DNA of 64,000 nt from an uncultured Pelagibacteraceae bacterium. Its GTDB lineage: Bacteria > Pseudomonadota > Alphaproteobacteria > Pelagibacterales > Pelagibacteraceae. The position numbers and the translations under genes are program-made. A model generated the notes under the pieces. That model saw nothing but the letters and a program-made list of their open reading frames with translations. It did not search any database and was not told the DNA's origin. Location of the stretch: the NCBI GenBank assembly GCA_902592265.1, contig CACJDV010000001.1, forward strand, positions 124,001-188,000. Direction: 5' to 3'. Below are positions 30,630 through 43,415 of the stretch, piece after piece. Position 1 is the stretch's first letter, and each line of letters begins with the position of its first letter.

Positions 30630-32123
30630 ATGAAATTAATTGAACATTTTGTAAGTGGGAAGATAATTCCCGGAAATTCAGATAAAAAAGGAAAAGTTTT
30701 TAATCCCGCTACTGGCGAACAGGAAAAGGAAGTAAGACTTGCCTCCTCTAGTGACTTAGACCAAGCAGTAGTAATTGCAAAAAAAGCTTTTGAGACATGG
30801 TCATTAAAACCTTCACTTCAAAGAGCAAGGATAATGTTTAAATTTAAAGAGTTAATTGAAAAAAATTCTGATGAATTGACACAATTAATTGTTTCTGAAC
30901 ACGGAAAAGTTTATGAGGATGCAAAAGGCTCATTAACACGAGGATTAGAAGTTGTAGAATTTGCTTGCGGAATACCACATTTGCTTAAAGGAGAATTTTC
31001 AGAAAATGTAGGGACAGATGTTGACAGCTGGTCAATGCGTCAACCACTAGGTGTTGTTGCCGGAATAACACCATTTAATTTTCCAGCTATGGTTCCGATG
31101 TGGATGTTTCCAATTGCTATTGCATGCGGAAATACATTTATATTAAAGCCATCAGAAAAAGATCCCTCTTGTGCAATAAGATTAGCAGAATTATTAAAAG
31201 AAGCTGGTCTTCCAGACGGTGTATTTAATGTGATTAATGGAGACAAAGAAGCAGTGGATGCAATTTTAAATAACAAAGATATTAAAGCAGTTAGTTTTGT
31301 TGGTTCAACTCCTATAGCTAAATATATTTACGAAAATTCAGCAAAAAATGAAAAAAGAGTTCAGGCATTAGGAGGAGCTAAAAATCATTTAGTAGTGATG
31401 CCAGACTGTGATTTAGATGGTGCTGTGAATGGCTTAATGGGTGCAGCTTATGGCTCCGCTGGAGAAAGATGTATGGCTCAGTCTGTGGCTGTAGCAGTTG
31501 GTGATATTGGAGATGAACTAGTGTCTAGATTATCAAAAAAAGCAGAGGCTTTAAAAGTTGGACCAGGAATGGATAAAAATTCAGAAATGGGCCCTTTAGT
31601 CACTAAAGAACATTTAGAAAAAGTAAAAAGTTATGTTGATTTGGGCGTAAAAGAGGGTGCGAAATTAGTTGTTGATGGAAGAAATTTAAAATTACAAGGA
31701 TATGAAAATGGCTTTTACATTGGTGGCTGTTTATTTGATAACGTGAAAAAAGATATGAGGATTTATAAAGAGGAAATATTCGGCCCAGTTCTATCTGTTG
31801 TAAGGGTTAAAACTTTTGAGGAGGCTTCTAAATTAATTAATGATCATGAATATGGAAATGGTGTAAGTATTTATACAAGAGATGGAGATGCTGGAAGAAC
31901 TTTTGCAAGCAAGATTCAGGTTGGAATGGTTGGTATAAATGTGCCAATACCTGTGCCGATGGCCTTTCATAGTTTTGGTGGTTGGAAAAGATCTTTGTTT
32001 GGAGATAGTGCAATGCATGGGATGGAAGGAATAAAATTTTATACTAAATTAAAAACGATAACCTCAAGATGGCCCTCAGGAATTAGATCTAATGCTGAAT
32101 TTGTGATGCCAACAATGAAATAA
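30630..32123 (+). CDS. mmsA: CoA-acylating methylmalonate-semialdehyde dehydrogenase
   Basis: GVVAGITPFNFPAMVPMWMFP; AYGSAGERCMAQSVAV catalytic Cys; FGDSAMHGMEGIKFYT. Confidence 0.93.
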   Translation: MKLIEHFVSGKIIPGNSDKKGKVFNPATGEQEKEVRLASSSDLDQAVVIAKKAFETWSLKPSLQRARIMFKFKELIEKNSDELTQLIVSEHGKVYEDAKGSLTRGLEVVEFACGIPHLLKGEFSENVGTDVDSWSMRQPLGVVAGITPFNFPAMVPMWMFPIAIACGNTFILKPSEKDPSCAIRLAELLKEAGLPDGVFNVINGDKEAVDAILNNKDIKAVSFVGSTPIAKYIYENSAKNEKRVQALGGAKNHLVVMPDCDLDGAVNGLMGAAYGSAGERCMAQSVAVAVGDIGDELVSRLSKKAEALKVGPGMDKNSEMGPLVTKEHLEKVKSYVDLGVKEGAKLVVDGRNLKLQGYENGFYIGGCLFDNVKKDMRIYKEEIFGPVLSVVRVKTFEEASKLINDHEYGNGVSIYTRDGDAGRTFASKIQVGMVGINVPIPVPMAFHSFGGWKRSLFGDSAMHGMEGIKFYTKLKTITSRWPSGIRSNAEFVMPTMK

Positions 32124-32126
32124 TAA

Positions 32127-33091
<965 letters not shown>

Positions 33092-33092
<1 letters not shown>

Positions 33093-34252
33093 TGAATATA
33101 CACGAGCATCAAGCTAAACAAATTTTGAAAAAATTTGGAGCATCTGTACCAGAGGGTGTATTTGGCTCAACAGTTGAAGAGCTTTTAGAGAAATGTAAAT
33201 CACTAAAAACAGAAAAATATGTTTTAAAAGCTCAAATTCATGCTGGTGGAAGAGGAAAAGTTGGAGGTATTAAAATTGTAAGCACTCTTGAAGAACTTGA
33301 GAAATCTGCCAAAGAACTTTTAGGAAAAAAATTAATAACTCATCAGACTGGACCAGAAGGAAGAGAAGTTAAAAGATTATACGTAGAAGCTTCTTCAGAT
33401 ATTGAAAAAGAATTTTATCTATCATGTTTAGTAGATAGGGCCACTTCAAAAATTGCATTCATCTCTAGCTACCAAGGTGGAATGGATATTGAGGATGTAG
33501 CAAGTAAATCACCAGATAAAATTTTGAAAACCAAAGTAGAGTTAAAAGACAAAATCTCAAATGAAGAATGTGAAAAGATTATCCAAATATTTAAATTAGA
33601 GAATAATTCCAAAAATGAGGCAATATCTTTAATTAAATCAATTTATAAGATGTTTATTGAAACTGACGCAAATTTAGTTGAAATAAACCCTTTAATACTT
33701 TCAAAAGCAAAGAAAATTATTTGTTTAGATGCAAAGGTTATTTTCGATAGTAACGCTCTATTTAGACATCCTGAAATTTTAAAACTTAGAGATCTGAATG
33801 AGGAAGATTCCACTGAAATTGAAGCTAGCAAGCATGATCTTGCCTATATTAAATTAGATGGCAACATCGGATGTATGGTTAATGGAGCTGGCTTAGCAAT
33901 GGCTACTATGGATATAATAAAATTATATGGAGAAGAGCCAGCAAATTTTTTAGATGTTGGTGGAGGAGCATCTAAAGAAAAAGTATCAGCTGCTTTCAAA
34001 ATAATTTTGTCAGATGAGAATGTTAAGGGAATATTAATAAATATTTTTGGTGGTATAATGCGGTGTGATATTTTAGCCCAAGGCGTTGTAGATGCTGCAA
34101 AAGAAATGAAAATCAATGTTCCTCTAGTAGTAAGACTTGCTGGTACCAACTTTAAAGAAGGTAAAAAAATACTAGATAGTTCAGGTTTAAAATTAATATC
34201 TGCTGAAAATTTAGATGATGCAGCAAAAAAAATTGTAAAGGCAATAAAATAG
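33092..34252 (+). CDS. sucC: Succinyl-CoA ligase beta subunit
   Basis: MNIHEHQAKQILKKFGASVPEG; AQIHAGGRGKVGG; NIFGGIMRCD. Confidence 0.97.
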
Positions 34253-35128
34253 ATGTCGGTTTTAGTTGATAAAAATACGAGATTAATCTGTCAAGGATTT
34301 ACAGGTTCTCATGGGACTTTTCATTCTGAGCAGGCAATAAAATATGGAACAAATTTAGTTGGAGGGGTGACACCAAAGAAAGGTGGCCAAAAACATTTAG
34401 GTCTTCCGGTTTTTAACACAGTAAAAGAGGCAAAAGACTCTGAGGGAGCTAATGCAACAATGATATATGTTCCAGCTAAATTTGCTGCATCAGCAATAGT
34501 TGAGGCGATCGATGCATCTATAGAATTGATCGTATGTATAACCGAGGGAATTCCTATTCTGGATATGCTAAGGGTTAAACAGAAATTAAATAATTCAAAA
34601 AGTAGATTAATTGGCCCTAATTGCCCTGGTATTATAACTCCTGATGAATGTAAAATCGGTATCATGCCTGGTAGCATCCATAAAAAAGGAACTGTTGGAA
34701 TAGTCTCAAGATCAGGAACTTTAACTTATGAAGCAGTCGCACAGACCACAGAAAATGGCTTGGGACAATCAACTTGCATTGGAATCGGCGGTGACCCTAT
34801 AAATGGTACAAATTTTATAGATTGTTTAGATTTATTTTTAAATGATGAAGGCACTCAATCAATTTTAATGATTGGTGAAATTGGTGGAACTGCCGAGGAA
34901 GACGCTGCAGATTTTATTAATAATCATAAAATAAAAAAACCAATTGTTGGATTTATAGCTGGAGTGACTGCTCCATCAGGACGAAGAATGGGTCATGCAG
35001 GAGCTATAATTTCAGGTGGTAAAGGTGGCGCAAAAGAAAAGATAAAAAAAATGGAGGATTGTGGAATAACTATGGCAAACTCTCCATCAAAAATTGGAAA
35101 AACATTATTAAATAAATTGTCTAATTGA
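34253..35128 (+). CDS. sucD: Succinyl-CoA ligase alpha subunit
   Basis: [48 protein letters not shown]. Confidence 0.97.
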   Translation: MSVLVDKNTRLICQGFTGSHGTFHSEQAIKYGTNLVGGVTPKKGGQKHLGLPVFNTVKEAKDSEGANATMIYVPAKFAASAIVEAIDASIELIVCITEGIPILDMLRVKQKLNNSKSRLIGPNCPGIITPDECKIGIMPGSIHKKGTVGIVSRSGTLTYEAVAQTTENGLGQSTCIGIGGDPINGTNFIDCLDLFLNDEGTQSILMIGEIGGTAEEDAADFINNHKIKKPIVGFIAGVTAPSGRRMGHAGAIISGGKGGAKEKIKKMEDCGITMANSPSKIGKTLLNKLSN

Positions 35129-35163
35129 AAAATTCTTTTCTAGGTCTATATTAACCAACAGAG

Positions 35164-38037
35164 ATGTCATCTTCTAAAAATTTTGAATTTGAGAAAACTG
35201 CTTTTTTAAGCAAGTCTAATAACGCTTTTATTGAGGAGATGTATCTTAAGTTCGTCAATAATGATCCATCTTTGCCTGATAGTTGGAAAACATATTTTCA
35301 TCAGATTGGTGATGAGGCAGATATAATTATAAATGAAATTAATGGCCCATCCTGGAGTCCATCAAAAAAAGTATCTATAAAAAGATTACAAAATTTAAAT
35401 AACGGTGATGAAAATCAGGGTGAATTAGTTTCAAAACAATCTAATGCAAATTCTATAAAAGCTGTTGCTATGATTAGATCTTACAGACAAAGAGGTCATT
35501 TGATTGCTAAATTAGATCCTCTAGGTCTTTTGAAGGCTGATTATTTAGAAGAACTCCATCCTGAGTCGTATGGATTTAAGAAGGAGGAATATAATAATAA
35601 AATTTTTTTAGATGGAGTCATTAACAGACAATATTCTAGCATTTCTGAAATTTTAAAATTTTTAAGAGATAAATATTGTGGATCCTTAGGTTTTGAATAT
35701 ATGCATATCTCAAATCCGACTGAAAGAAAATGGTTTAGAGACAGAGTTGAAAAAGCAGATGATTTTAAATTTACGCAGAATGGAAAAGAGGCTATTCTTA
35801 AAAAATTAATTCAAGCTGAAGGTTTTGAAAAATTTTTACATACAAAATACGTTGGTACAAAAAGATTTGGTTTAGATGGAGGTGAAAGTTTAATCCCCGC
35901 CCTTGAGCAAATAATTAAAATTGGTGGTCAATCAAAAGTAAAAGAAGTTAAAATAGGAATGTCTCATAGAGGAAGATTGAACGTTTTAGCCAATGTCTTA
36001 CAAAAATCTTATAAAAGAATTTTCAATGAATTTGCAGGAGAAGTTAGTTCAAAATCAGAGGATGACACAGGAGATGTCAAATATCATTTAGGGGCTTCAT
36101 CAAACAGAGAATTTGATGGAAATCATGTGCATGTAAGTTTAACAGATAATCCTTCACATCTTGAAGCAGTAAACCCTGTGGTATTAGGACAAACAAGGGC
36201 TAAACAATATTTCCATAAGGATAGAGAGAGAAATAAAGTTATACCAATTTTAATTCATGGAGATGCAGCTTTTGCAGGCCAAGGAGTTGTAGCAGAATGT
36301 TTTGCAATGTCTGGTCTTCCAGGACATAATACAGGTGGAACCATCCATATTATAGTGAACAACCAAATAGGCTTTACCACAAGTCCAAGATTTGCAAGAT
36401 CATCACCTTACCCTTCTGATATTGCTAAAATGGTTGAAGCGCCAATTATTCATGTTAATGGCGATGACCCTGAGGCAGTTGTTTATGCCGCAAGAATAGC
36501 AACTGACTTTAGATTAAAATTTAACAGAGATGTTGTTATAGACTTAATTTGTTATCGAAGATTTGGTCATAATGAGGGGGATGAACCGTCTTTTACTCAA
36601 CCATTAATGTATAAAAAAATCCGTTCACACCCTTCACCCATCAAAGTTTATGGTGAAAAATTAATAAATGAAGGATCAATTACTGATGATTATTTTAGAA
36701 GATCTATAAAAGAATTTAAGGAATTACTTGATGATCAATATAAGAATGCAAGAAATTATAAGCCTAAAATTGAATGGTTTGAGGGTACATGGTCAAGATA
36801 TAAACCAGCGAGAGGAAAAGATAAAAGAGGTGTTACGGGTTATGATGTTAAAAAATTAAAGAATATTTCTGAAAAAATAAATACAATACCTAAAGAAATT
36901 AACATCCATAAAACTATAGCTAAAGTCTTAGAAAATAGAAGATCAAACGTTAATAATGAGAAAAAAATTGATTGGTCTACGGCTGAAGCTTTAGCATTTG
37001 GATCTTTATTAGAGGAAGGTTACCCAGTAAGATTAGTAGGTCAGGACTCAGGAAGAGGTACATTTAGTCAAAGACATTCAGTATTAAGAAATCAAATAGA
37101 CAATACTCGATATGTTCCGTTAAACAAAATATCTAAAAATCAAAAGAATTTTGAAATTGTAGATAGTTTCTTATCTGAATTGGCTGTTTTAGGCTTTGAA
37201 TATGGTTATAGTTTAGTTGAACCTAATACACTTACAATTTGGGAAGCCCAATTTGGTGATTTTGCTAATGGTGCTCAAGTAGTCATAGATCAATTTATTG
37301 CTTCAGGAGAAAGAAAATGGTCAAGAGCTTCAGGGTTAGTTATGTTATTGCCTCACGGCTATGAAGGTCAAGGTCCTGAGCATTCTTCTGCTAGATTAGA
37401 AAGATTTTTACAATTATGTTCAAATGACAATATGCAGGTAATGAATTGCACAACACCTGCAAACTATTTTCATGCACTAAGAAGACAAATGCATAGAGAT
37501 TTCAGAAAACCTTTAATTATAATGACTCCAAAGTCTTTACTTAGACATAAACATTGTGTTTCAAGCTTAAGCGATTTTAGTAAAAAAAACACATTTCATA
37601 GAGTTTTATGGGATCACGCAATAGATCCAAAAGTGAAAGGTTTTATTAAATTGAAAAAAAAGGAAAAAATTAAAAAAGTAATTTTATGTTCAGGAAAAAT
37701 TTATTTTGATTTGCTTGAGGCTAGAGAAAAATTTAAGAGAGATGATCTTATATTTTATAGAATTGAGCAACTTTATCCTTTTCCAGCTAAGGCACTTGCA
37801 AAAGAGCTAAAACCTTATGCAAAAAAAGCTAAATTTTATTGGTGTCAGGAAGAACCAAAAAATATGGGAGCTTGGTTTTCTGCTAGAGATTATATCCAAT
37901 GGACATTAGATAATATAAAGGCTAATAATAAAAAGATTTCTTATATTGGAAGAAGTCCAGATGCGTCACCAGCTACTGGTTATGCAAAAAGACACATTTC
38001 ACAACAACAAGAAATTATTAAGAAAGTTTTTGAATAA
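35164..38037 (+). CDS. sucA: 2-oxoglutarate dehydrogenase E1
   Basis: 957 aa; SHRGRLNVLANV; HGDAAFAGQGVVAE; LPHGYEGQGPEHSSARLERFLQ. Confidence 0.98.
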   Translation: MSSSKNFEFEKTAFLSKSNNAFIEEMYLKFVNNDPSLPDSWKTYFHQIGDEADIIINEINGPSWSPSKKVSIKRLQNLNNGDENQGELVSKQSNANSIKAVAMIRSYRQRGHLIAKLDPLGLLKADYLEELHPESYGFKKEEYNNKIFLDGVINRQYSSISEILKFLRDKYCGSLGFEYMHISNPTERKWFRDRVEKADDFKFTQNGKEAILKKLIQAEGFEKFLHTKYVGTKRFGLDGGESLIPALEQIIKIGGQSKVKEVKIGMSHRGRLNVLANVLQKSYKRIFNEFAGEVSSKSEDDTGDVKYHLGASSNREFDGNHVHVSLTDNPSHLEAVNPVVLGQTRAKQYFHKDRERNKVIPILIHGDAAFAGQGVVAECFAMSGLPGHNTGGTIHIIVNNQIGFTTSPRFARSSPYPSDIAKMVEAPIIHVNGDDPEAVVYAARIATDFRLKFNRDVVIDLICYRRFGHNEGDEPSFTQPLMYKKIRSHPSPIKVYGEKLINEGSITDDYFRRSIKEFKELLDDQYKNARNYKPKIEWFEGTWSRYKPARGKDKRGVTGYDVKKLKNISEKINTIPKEINIHKTIAKVLENRRSNVNNEKKIDWSTAEALAFGSLLEEGYPVRLVGQDSGRGTFSQRHSVLRNQIDNTRYVPLNKISKNQKNFEIVDSFLSELAVLGFEYGYSLVEPNTLTIWEAQFGDFANGAQVVIDQFIASGERKWSRASGLVMLLPHGYEGQGPEHSSARLERFLQLCSNDNMQVMNCTTPANYFHALRRQMHRDFRKPLIIMTPKSLLRHKHCVSSLSDFSKKNTFHRVLWDHAIDPKVKGFIKLKKKEKIKKVILCSGKIYFDLLEAREKFKRDDLIFYRIEQLYPFPAKALAKELKPYAKKAKFYWCQEEPKNMGAWFSARDYIQWTLDNIKANNKKISYIGRSPDASPATGYAKRHISQQQEIIKKVFE

Positions 38038-38043
38038 TTTAAA

Positions 38044-39369
38044 ATGAGTGAAAAAATATTAGTTCCAGCTCTTGGAGAAAGTATAACAGAGGCAACGGTT
38101 TCAAAATGGTTAAAGAACGAGGGAGATTCGGTTGAAGCTGATGAACCAATTGTAGAGCTAGAGACAGATAAGGTAAATTTAGAAGTCCCCTCACCAGTGA
38201 CAGGGCAGTTATCCAAAATAAATTCCAAAGATGGTTCAGTAGTTCAAGTTGGAGAAATTTTAGGCTCGGTTTATGAAACTGATATTAAAGTAAAAAAAAC
38301 AGATGAAATCACAAAAATTCAGCCAACAAATTTACAAAAAGATGAAAAGTTAAATGAGGAAGACAATGTAATAAAGTTAGATCCAATTAAAGAACAAGTT
38401 GAACCAAATATTTTTGAGGAAAAAGAAAATAAAAATAATGTGAAAGAGGAGCCTCTAGTTTTAACAGATGAAATAAAAAGCAGTGAAACAGAGGAAGATT
38501 CTCCCGAAGAAAATCAAATTTTATCCCCAGCAGTAAGAAAAATGGTAAATGAAAATAATATCGATCTTAAATCAGTAAAAGGATCTGGAAAAGATGGTAG
38601 AGTTCTCAAAGGTGATCTAATAAGCTTGATGGGAGTAAATCCTTTACCTTCCGAAAGAAAAATTAAATATGGTCAGGAAGAGAGAATTAAAATGACCAGG
38701 TTAAGACAAACAATAGCAAAAAGGCTGAAACAAGCACAGGAAAATGCTGCACTACTCACCACCTTTAATGAAGTAGACATGACAAATATAATTAATATGA
38801 GAAAAGATAACCAGGAAGATTTCCAAAGTAGATATGGTATTAAGCTTGGCTTTATGTCATTTTTCGTTAAGGCTTGTATAGTGGCTTTAAAAAATTTCCC
38901 AGCTATTAACGCTGAAATAGATGGGGACACAATTGTTTACAAAAATTATTATAATATAAGTTTTGCAGTTGGAACAGATAAAGGTCTTGTAGTCCCAGTT
39001 TTAAAGAATGCAGATGAATTATCTTTTGCAGACATTGAAAAAAATATTAAAGAAATTTCTGAAAAAGCAAAAAGTGGAAAACTTGTAATTGAAGATCTCC
39101 AAGGAGGTACTTTCACTATTAGCAATGGTGGAGTTTATGGGTCGATGCTTTCAACTCCAATTCTTAACTTACCTCAATCTGGAGTATTAGGGATGCACAA
39201 TATTGTCGATAGACCTATTGTAGTGGATGGTGAAATTAAGATAAGACCAGTAATGTATTTAGCATTATCGTATGATCATAGAATTATTGATGGCAAAGAG
39301 TCCGTATCCTTTCTTAAAATGATTAAAGAGAGTCTTGAGGACCCTAGAAGGTTATTTTTGGATATTTAG
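38044..39369 (+). CDS. sucB: Dihydrolipoyl succinyltransferase (OGDH E2)
   Basis: Lipoyl domain [16 protein letters not shown]-terminal [16 protein letters not shown]. Confidence 0.97.
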   Translation: MSEKILVPALGESITEATVSKWLKNEGDSVEADEPIVELETDKVNLEVPSPVTGQLSKINSKDGSVVQVGEILGSVYETDIKVKKTDEITKIQPTNLQKDEKLNEEDNVIKLDPIKEQVEPNIFEEKENKNNVKEEPLVLTDEIKSSETEEDSPEENQILSPAVRKMVNENNIDLKSVKGSGKDGRVLKGDLISLMGVNPLPSERKIKYGQEERIKMTRLRQTIAKRLKQAQENAALLTTFNEVDMTNIINMRKDNQEDFQSRYGIKLGFMSFFVKACIVALKNFPAINAEIDGDTIVYKNYYNISFAVGTDKGLVVPVLKNADELSFADIEKNIKEISEKAKSGKLVIEDLQGGTFTISNGGVYGSMLSTPILNLPQSGVLGMHNIVDRPIVVDGEIKIRPVMYLALSYDHRIIDGKESVSFLKMIKESLEDPRRLFLDI

Positions 39370-39370
39370 G

Positions 39371-40771
39371 ATGTCAGAAAAATTTGAAGCAGTAGTCATA
39401 GGAGGTGGCCCAGGAGGTTATGTTTGTGCAATTAGACTTGCCCAACTAGGATTAAAAACCGCATGTATAGAGTCCAGAGGGTCTCTTGGTGGTACATGTC
39501 TGAATATTGGTTGTATCCCTTCAAAAAGCTTACTTAATTTGTCTGAGGAATTTCATAAAGTTAAAGGTTTAGCAAACAAAGGTATTGAAATAGGAGAAGT
39601 AAAACTAAATCTTGATAAAATGATGAAGAGTAAGGACAAAGCAGTCACTGTTCTTACAAAAGGTGTAGAATTTCTTTTAAAAAAAAACAAAGTTACTTAC
39701 TTTAAGGGGCATGGAAGTTTTAAATCAAATAATGAAATCTTAATAAAAGATGATCAAAAAAAAGAAACAATAATTCAAACTGAAAAAACAGTTATAGCCA
39801 CGGGATCTGTACCAGTATCTCTACCAGGTGTTGATATAGATGAAAAAATAATAGTTTCATCAACTGGGGCTTTAAAATTAGAAAAAGTACCCAATAAAAT
39901 GGTTGTTGTTGGTGGAGGTTATATCGGTTTAGAGATGGGGTCAGTGTGGTCAAGACTTGGTGCAAAAGTAGAAGTTGTTGAGTTTTTGGATCATATAACA
40001 CCTGGTATGGATAAAGAAATTTCATCTGAGTTTATGAAAATTCTAAAGAAACAAGGAATGAAGTTTAATATGCAAAATAAAGTTGAAACAATTCAAAAAA
40101 ATAATTCAGGCGTAACAGTCTCAACAATCGATAAAGACGGTAACAAAAATAATTTTGAATGTGATGTAGTTCTAATTTCAGTTGGCAGAAAGCCAAATAC
40201 AGAGGGTTTAAATTTGAAAAATGCAGGTGTGAGTTTAGATGAAAAAAATAGAATAAAAACTGATAAGAAATTTAAAACAAATGTTGAAAATATTTATGCA
40301 ATAGGTGATGTGATTGTTGGACCTATGCTGGCACATAAGGCTGAGGATGAAGGTATAGCAGTTGCAGAAAATATAGCGGGTCAATCAGGACACGTAAACT
40401 ACGACACAATACCAGGTGTGATATATACTTCACCAGAGGTTGCCTCAATCGGTAAGACAGAGGAGCAATTAAAAGAATTAAATAAAAATTATAAGGTTGG
40501 GAAATTTTCATTCATGGCCAACTCTAGAGCCAAAGCTATAGATGATGCAGAGGGTTTTGTGAAAATTCTGGCGGATGCACAGACAGATAAAGTTTTAGGC
40601 GCACATATAATTGGCCCCCATGCAGGAGAATTAATTGCTGAAATCGGTGTTGCTATGGAATTTGGTGCAAGTGCAGAAGATATTGCAAGAACCTGCCATG
40701 CTCATCCAACTTTTTCTGAAGCGGTTAAAGAAGCTGCGTTATCAGTAGATAAAAGAGCAATACACTCTTAA
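39371..40771 (+). CDS. lpd: Dihydrolipoyl dehydrogenase
   Basis: GGTCLNIGCIPSKSLL; YAIGDVIVGPMLAHKAEDEG; CHAHPTFSEAVKEA; ATG 39371 preferred over listed 39335. Confidence 0.97.
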   Translation: MSEKFEAVVIGGGPGGYVCAIRLAQLGLKTACIESRGSLGGTCLNIGCIPSKSLLNLSEEFHKVKGLANKGIEIGEVKLNLDKMMKSKDKAVTVLTKGVEFLLKKNKVTYFKGHGSFKSNNEILIKDDQKKETIIQTEKTVIATGSVPVSLPGVDIDEKIIVSSTGALKLEKVPNKMVVVGGGYIGLEMGSVWSRLGAKVEVVEFLDHITPGMDKEISSEFMKILKKQGMKFNMQNKVETIQKNNSGVTVSTIDKDGNKNNFECDVVLISVGRKPNTEGLNLKNAGVSLDEKNRIKTDKKFKTNVENIYAIGDVIVGPMLAHKAEDEGIAVAENIAGQSGHVNYDTIPGVIYTSPEVASIGKTEEQLKELNKNYKVGKFSFMANSRAKAIDDAEGFVKILADAQTDKVLGAHIIGPHAGELIAEIGVAMEFGASAEDIARTCHAHPTFSEAVKEAALSVDKRAIHS

Positions 40772-40793
40772 TTTTTTTTCATATTATAAAGAT

Positions 40794-42749
40794 ATGAAAT
40801 ACCCGATTCTATTACCTAATATTTTTAATCATCCTTTTACCTATGAAAGTGAAATTAATCTTAAGCTTGGTGAATTTGTTCTAGTCCCTTTTGGAAAATC
40901 TAAAATAACAGGTGTAGTATGGAATGAATTTGAAAAAAATGACAATAAAAAATTTAAAATAAAAAGTATCCTAAAAAAATTAAACATAACTCCACTAAAG
41001 AAAGACACGATAAATTTTTTAAATTGGTTTTCTGAGTATAATCTTATCCCGAAAGGAATGGCGTTAAAGCTTGTTTTGTTGAGCAACAATGCAATAGAGA
41101 AAATGGAAAAAAAAATTTATGAACCGTATAATAATAAAATAAAAAAAAATTTTTTTAAACTATCTATCAACCAAATTAAATCCCTAGAAAAAATGAGTTA
41201 TTCAAATAAAAAATTTAGAGTTCATGTTTTACAAGGTACAACAGGATCGGGTAAGACTTTAGTTTATTTTGAAGCGCTAAAATCTTTAATAGAAAAGGGT
41301 TTTCAATCATTAATTCTTCTTCCAGAAATAGGTTTGACCAGTCAGTTTGAGCAAAAATTTTCAGAATATTTTGGATTTAATCCAGCAATTTGGCACTCTG
41401 GTATCTCCAAAAAAAAAAAAGAAATAGTTTGGAGTGGTATTTCTTGTGGCGAAATTAAAGTCGTAATTGGTGCAAGATCTTCTTTATTTTTACCGTTTAA
41501 AAAACTAGGAATAATAATTGTTGACGAGGAACATGATCAATCTTTCAAACAAGATGAGGGTGTTACATATAATGCACGTGATATGGCTATTTCAAGAGCA
41601 TCATTTGAAAACATCCCTGTCAACTTGATTACAGCAGTACCTTCCATAGAAACTTTTGAAAATATTAGAAAAGGCAAATATGAAATTTCCAGATTAAGTG
41701 AAAGATATAGAAATGCAGCATTACCTAACTATGAAATCATTAATTTAAACAATACAAAACTTGAAAAGCAATCATGGTTATCAGATAAGATAATTGAAAA
41801 AGTAAATTTACATCTTAAAAAAAAAGATCAAGTTTTGTTTTTTTTGAATAGAAGAGGTTTTTCACCTAACGCATTATGTAACAAATGTCTTTCAAGCTTC
41901 ACATGCCCAAATTGTACAATAAATTTGGTTTATCATAAGAATAAAAATAATTTGATATGTCATTACTGTGGTTTCAAATCAGAGTTAAAAAGAAATTGTA
42001 AGAAAGGTGATAATTGTGAATTTATTTTTAGTGGACCAGGTGTTGAGAGAATTTCTGAGGAAGTAAAAAGAAAGTTTCCTGGTAAAAAAATTGATATTTT
42101 CTCAAGTGATACGATGAATAAAAAGAACTCAAAAGAAAAAATTAGAAAAATAATAAATAATGAAATTCAAATTTTAGTAGGAACTCAATTAATATCAAAA
42201 GGTTTTCATTTTCCTCACTTGAATTGTATTGTTGTTGTAGATATTGATCTTTCATCTCATGGTCACGATCTAAGAGGGGCTGAAAAGAATTTACAACTTT
42301 ATCATCAGCTTTCGGGAAGAGCTGGAAGAACCGGAAAACCAGCCATAGTTTATTTTCAAACTTATGAAAATAATTCTAAAATGATATCTGAAATAACTAA
42401 TGAAAATCCAGATATTTTTTTAGAAAGAGAGTTAGAGATAAGAAAAAAAAACAAACTTCCTCCTTATCAAAGATTTATTTCTTTAATTTTTACAGGAGAA
42501 AATGAAAAAAAATTAGAGAAAGAAGCTTTTAATTTTAAGAATTTTATTGAAAACAAAATTAACGGAAAGATTTTGGGTCCTGTAAATGCGCCAATATTTA
42601 GAATAAAAAAAAAATTCAGGATAAGGCTTTTGATAAGAGGATCAAAATCTATGAAAATGCAAAATTCTTTAGCTAAAATTATTCCAAAATATAAATTTTC
42701 TACTGGAATAAAACTTTCAGTTGATGTTGATCCAATAAACTTCAATTAA
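40794..42749 (+). CDS. priA: Primosomal protein N' (PriA helicase)
   Basis: LQGTTGSGKTLVYFEA; VDEEHDQSFKQDEGVTYNARDMA; zinc-cysteine cluster CNKCLSSFTCPNC; QLSGRAGRTGKPA. Confidence 0.95.
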   Translation: MKYPILLPNIFNHPFTYESEINLKLGEFVLVPFGKSKITGVVWNEFEKNDNKKFKIKSILKKLNITPLKKDTINFLNWFSEYNLIPKGMALKLVLLSNNAIEKMEKKIYEPYNNKIKKNFFKLSINQIKSLEKMSYSNKKFRVHVLQGTTGSGKTLVYFEALKSLIEKGFQSLILLPEIGLTSQFEQKFSEYFGFNPAIWHSGISKKKKEIVWSGISCGEIKVVIGARSSLFLPFKKLGIIIVDEEHDQSFKQDEGVTYNARDMAISRASFENIPVNLITAVPSIETFENIRKGKYEISRLSERYRNAALPNYEIINLNNTKLEKQSWLSDKIIEKVNLHLKKKDQVLFFLNRRGFSPNALCNKCLSSFTCPNCTINLVYHKNKNNLICHYCGFKSELKRNCKKGDNCEFIFSGPGVERISEEVKRKFPGKKIDIFSSDTMNKKNSKEKIRKIINNEIQILVGTQLISKGFHFPHLNCIVVVDIDLSSHGHDLRGAEKNLQLYHQLSGRAGRTGKPAIVYFQTYENNSKMISEITNENPDIFLERELEIRKKNKLPPYQRFISLIFTGENEKKLEKEAFNFKNFIENKINGKILGPVNAPIFRIKKKFRIRLLIRGSKSMKMQNSLAKIIPKYKFSTGIKLSVDVDPINFN

Positions 42750-42767
42750 CCAATAAAAAAAGGCATT

Positions 42768-42796
42768 TTTGACATATCAGTTACTTGAAGACATAA
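42768..42796 (+). promoter_or_regulatory. Possible sigma70-type promoter upstream of atpHAGDC
   Basis: TTGACA followed by about 17 nt and CATAAG, a weak -10, in the priA-atpH gap. Confidence 0.4.
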
Positions 42797-42857
42797 GGGT
42801 CATATGTTATTTAAAGCGATAATTTTTAATAATCTTCAACATTAAATAGGAAACAAG

Positions 42858-43415
42858 TTGAGCAAAGATACAGGATTTTCAATTTCATCAGCTGAAAGGT
42901 ATTCTCTCGCACTTTTTGAACTTTCAGAAGAAAATAATTTATTAAAACAGATAGAAGAACAATCTTTATCTGTATTAAACCTAATTGATCAAAGTAAAGA
43001 TTTTTTTTATTTAATTAAAGATCCTACTACTAGCCAAGAGGATCTCTCAAAAGTGATAAACAAAATAGCTGATATTAATAAATTTGAAAATTTATTTAAA
43101 AATTTTTTAAATTTCTTAATTCAAAAGAGACGTTTCTTTTTTATAGAGCGAATTCTAAAAAGTTTTATTGAAATTTGTTCCAAAAAAAGAGGTGAGCTTA
43201 TAGCTGAATTGAAATCAGCAAAAAAATTATCAAGTGATGAAATTAAAAAGATTACAGATGAGTTATCAATGAATTTTAGCTCTAAAATAAAATTAAACTA
43301 TAAACACGATGAAAGTTTAATAGGAGGCCTGGTAGTCCAAGTTGGAAGTACTATGGTTGATTCCTCAATTAAAAATAAATTACAGCAAATCGAAAATAGA
43401 ATGATAGAGGCATAG
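42858..43415 (+). CDS. atpH: ATP synthase F1 delta subunit
   Basis: Position 5' of atpA; GGLVVQVGSTMVDSSIKNKLQQIENRM tail; TTG start. Confidence 0.93.
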   Translation: MSKDTGFSISSAERYSLALFELSEENNLLKQIEEQSLSVLNLIDQSKDFFYLIKDPTTSQEDLSKVINKIADINKFENLFKNFLNFLIQKRRFFFIERILKSFIEICSKKRGELIAELKSAKKLSSDEIKKITDELSMNFSSKIKLNYKHDESLIGGLVVQVGSTMVDSSIKNKLQQIENRMIEA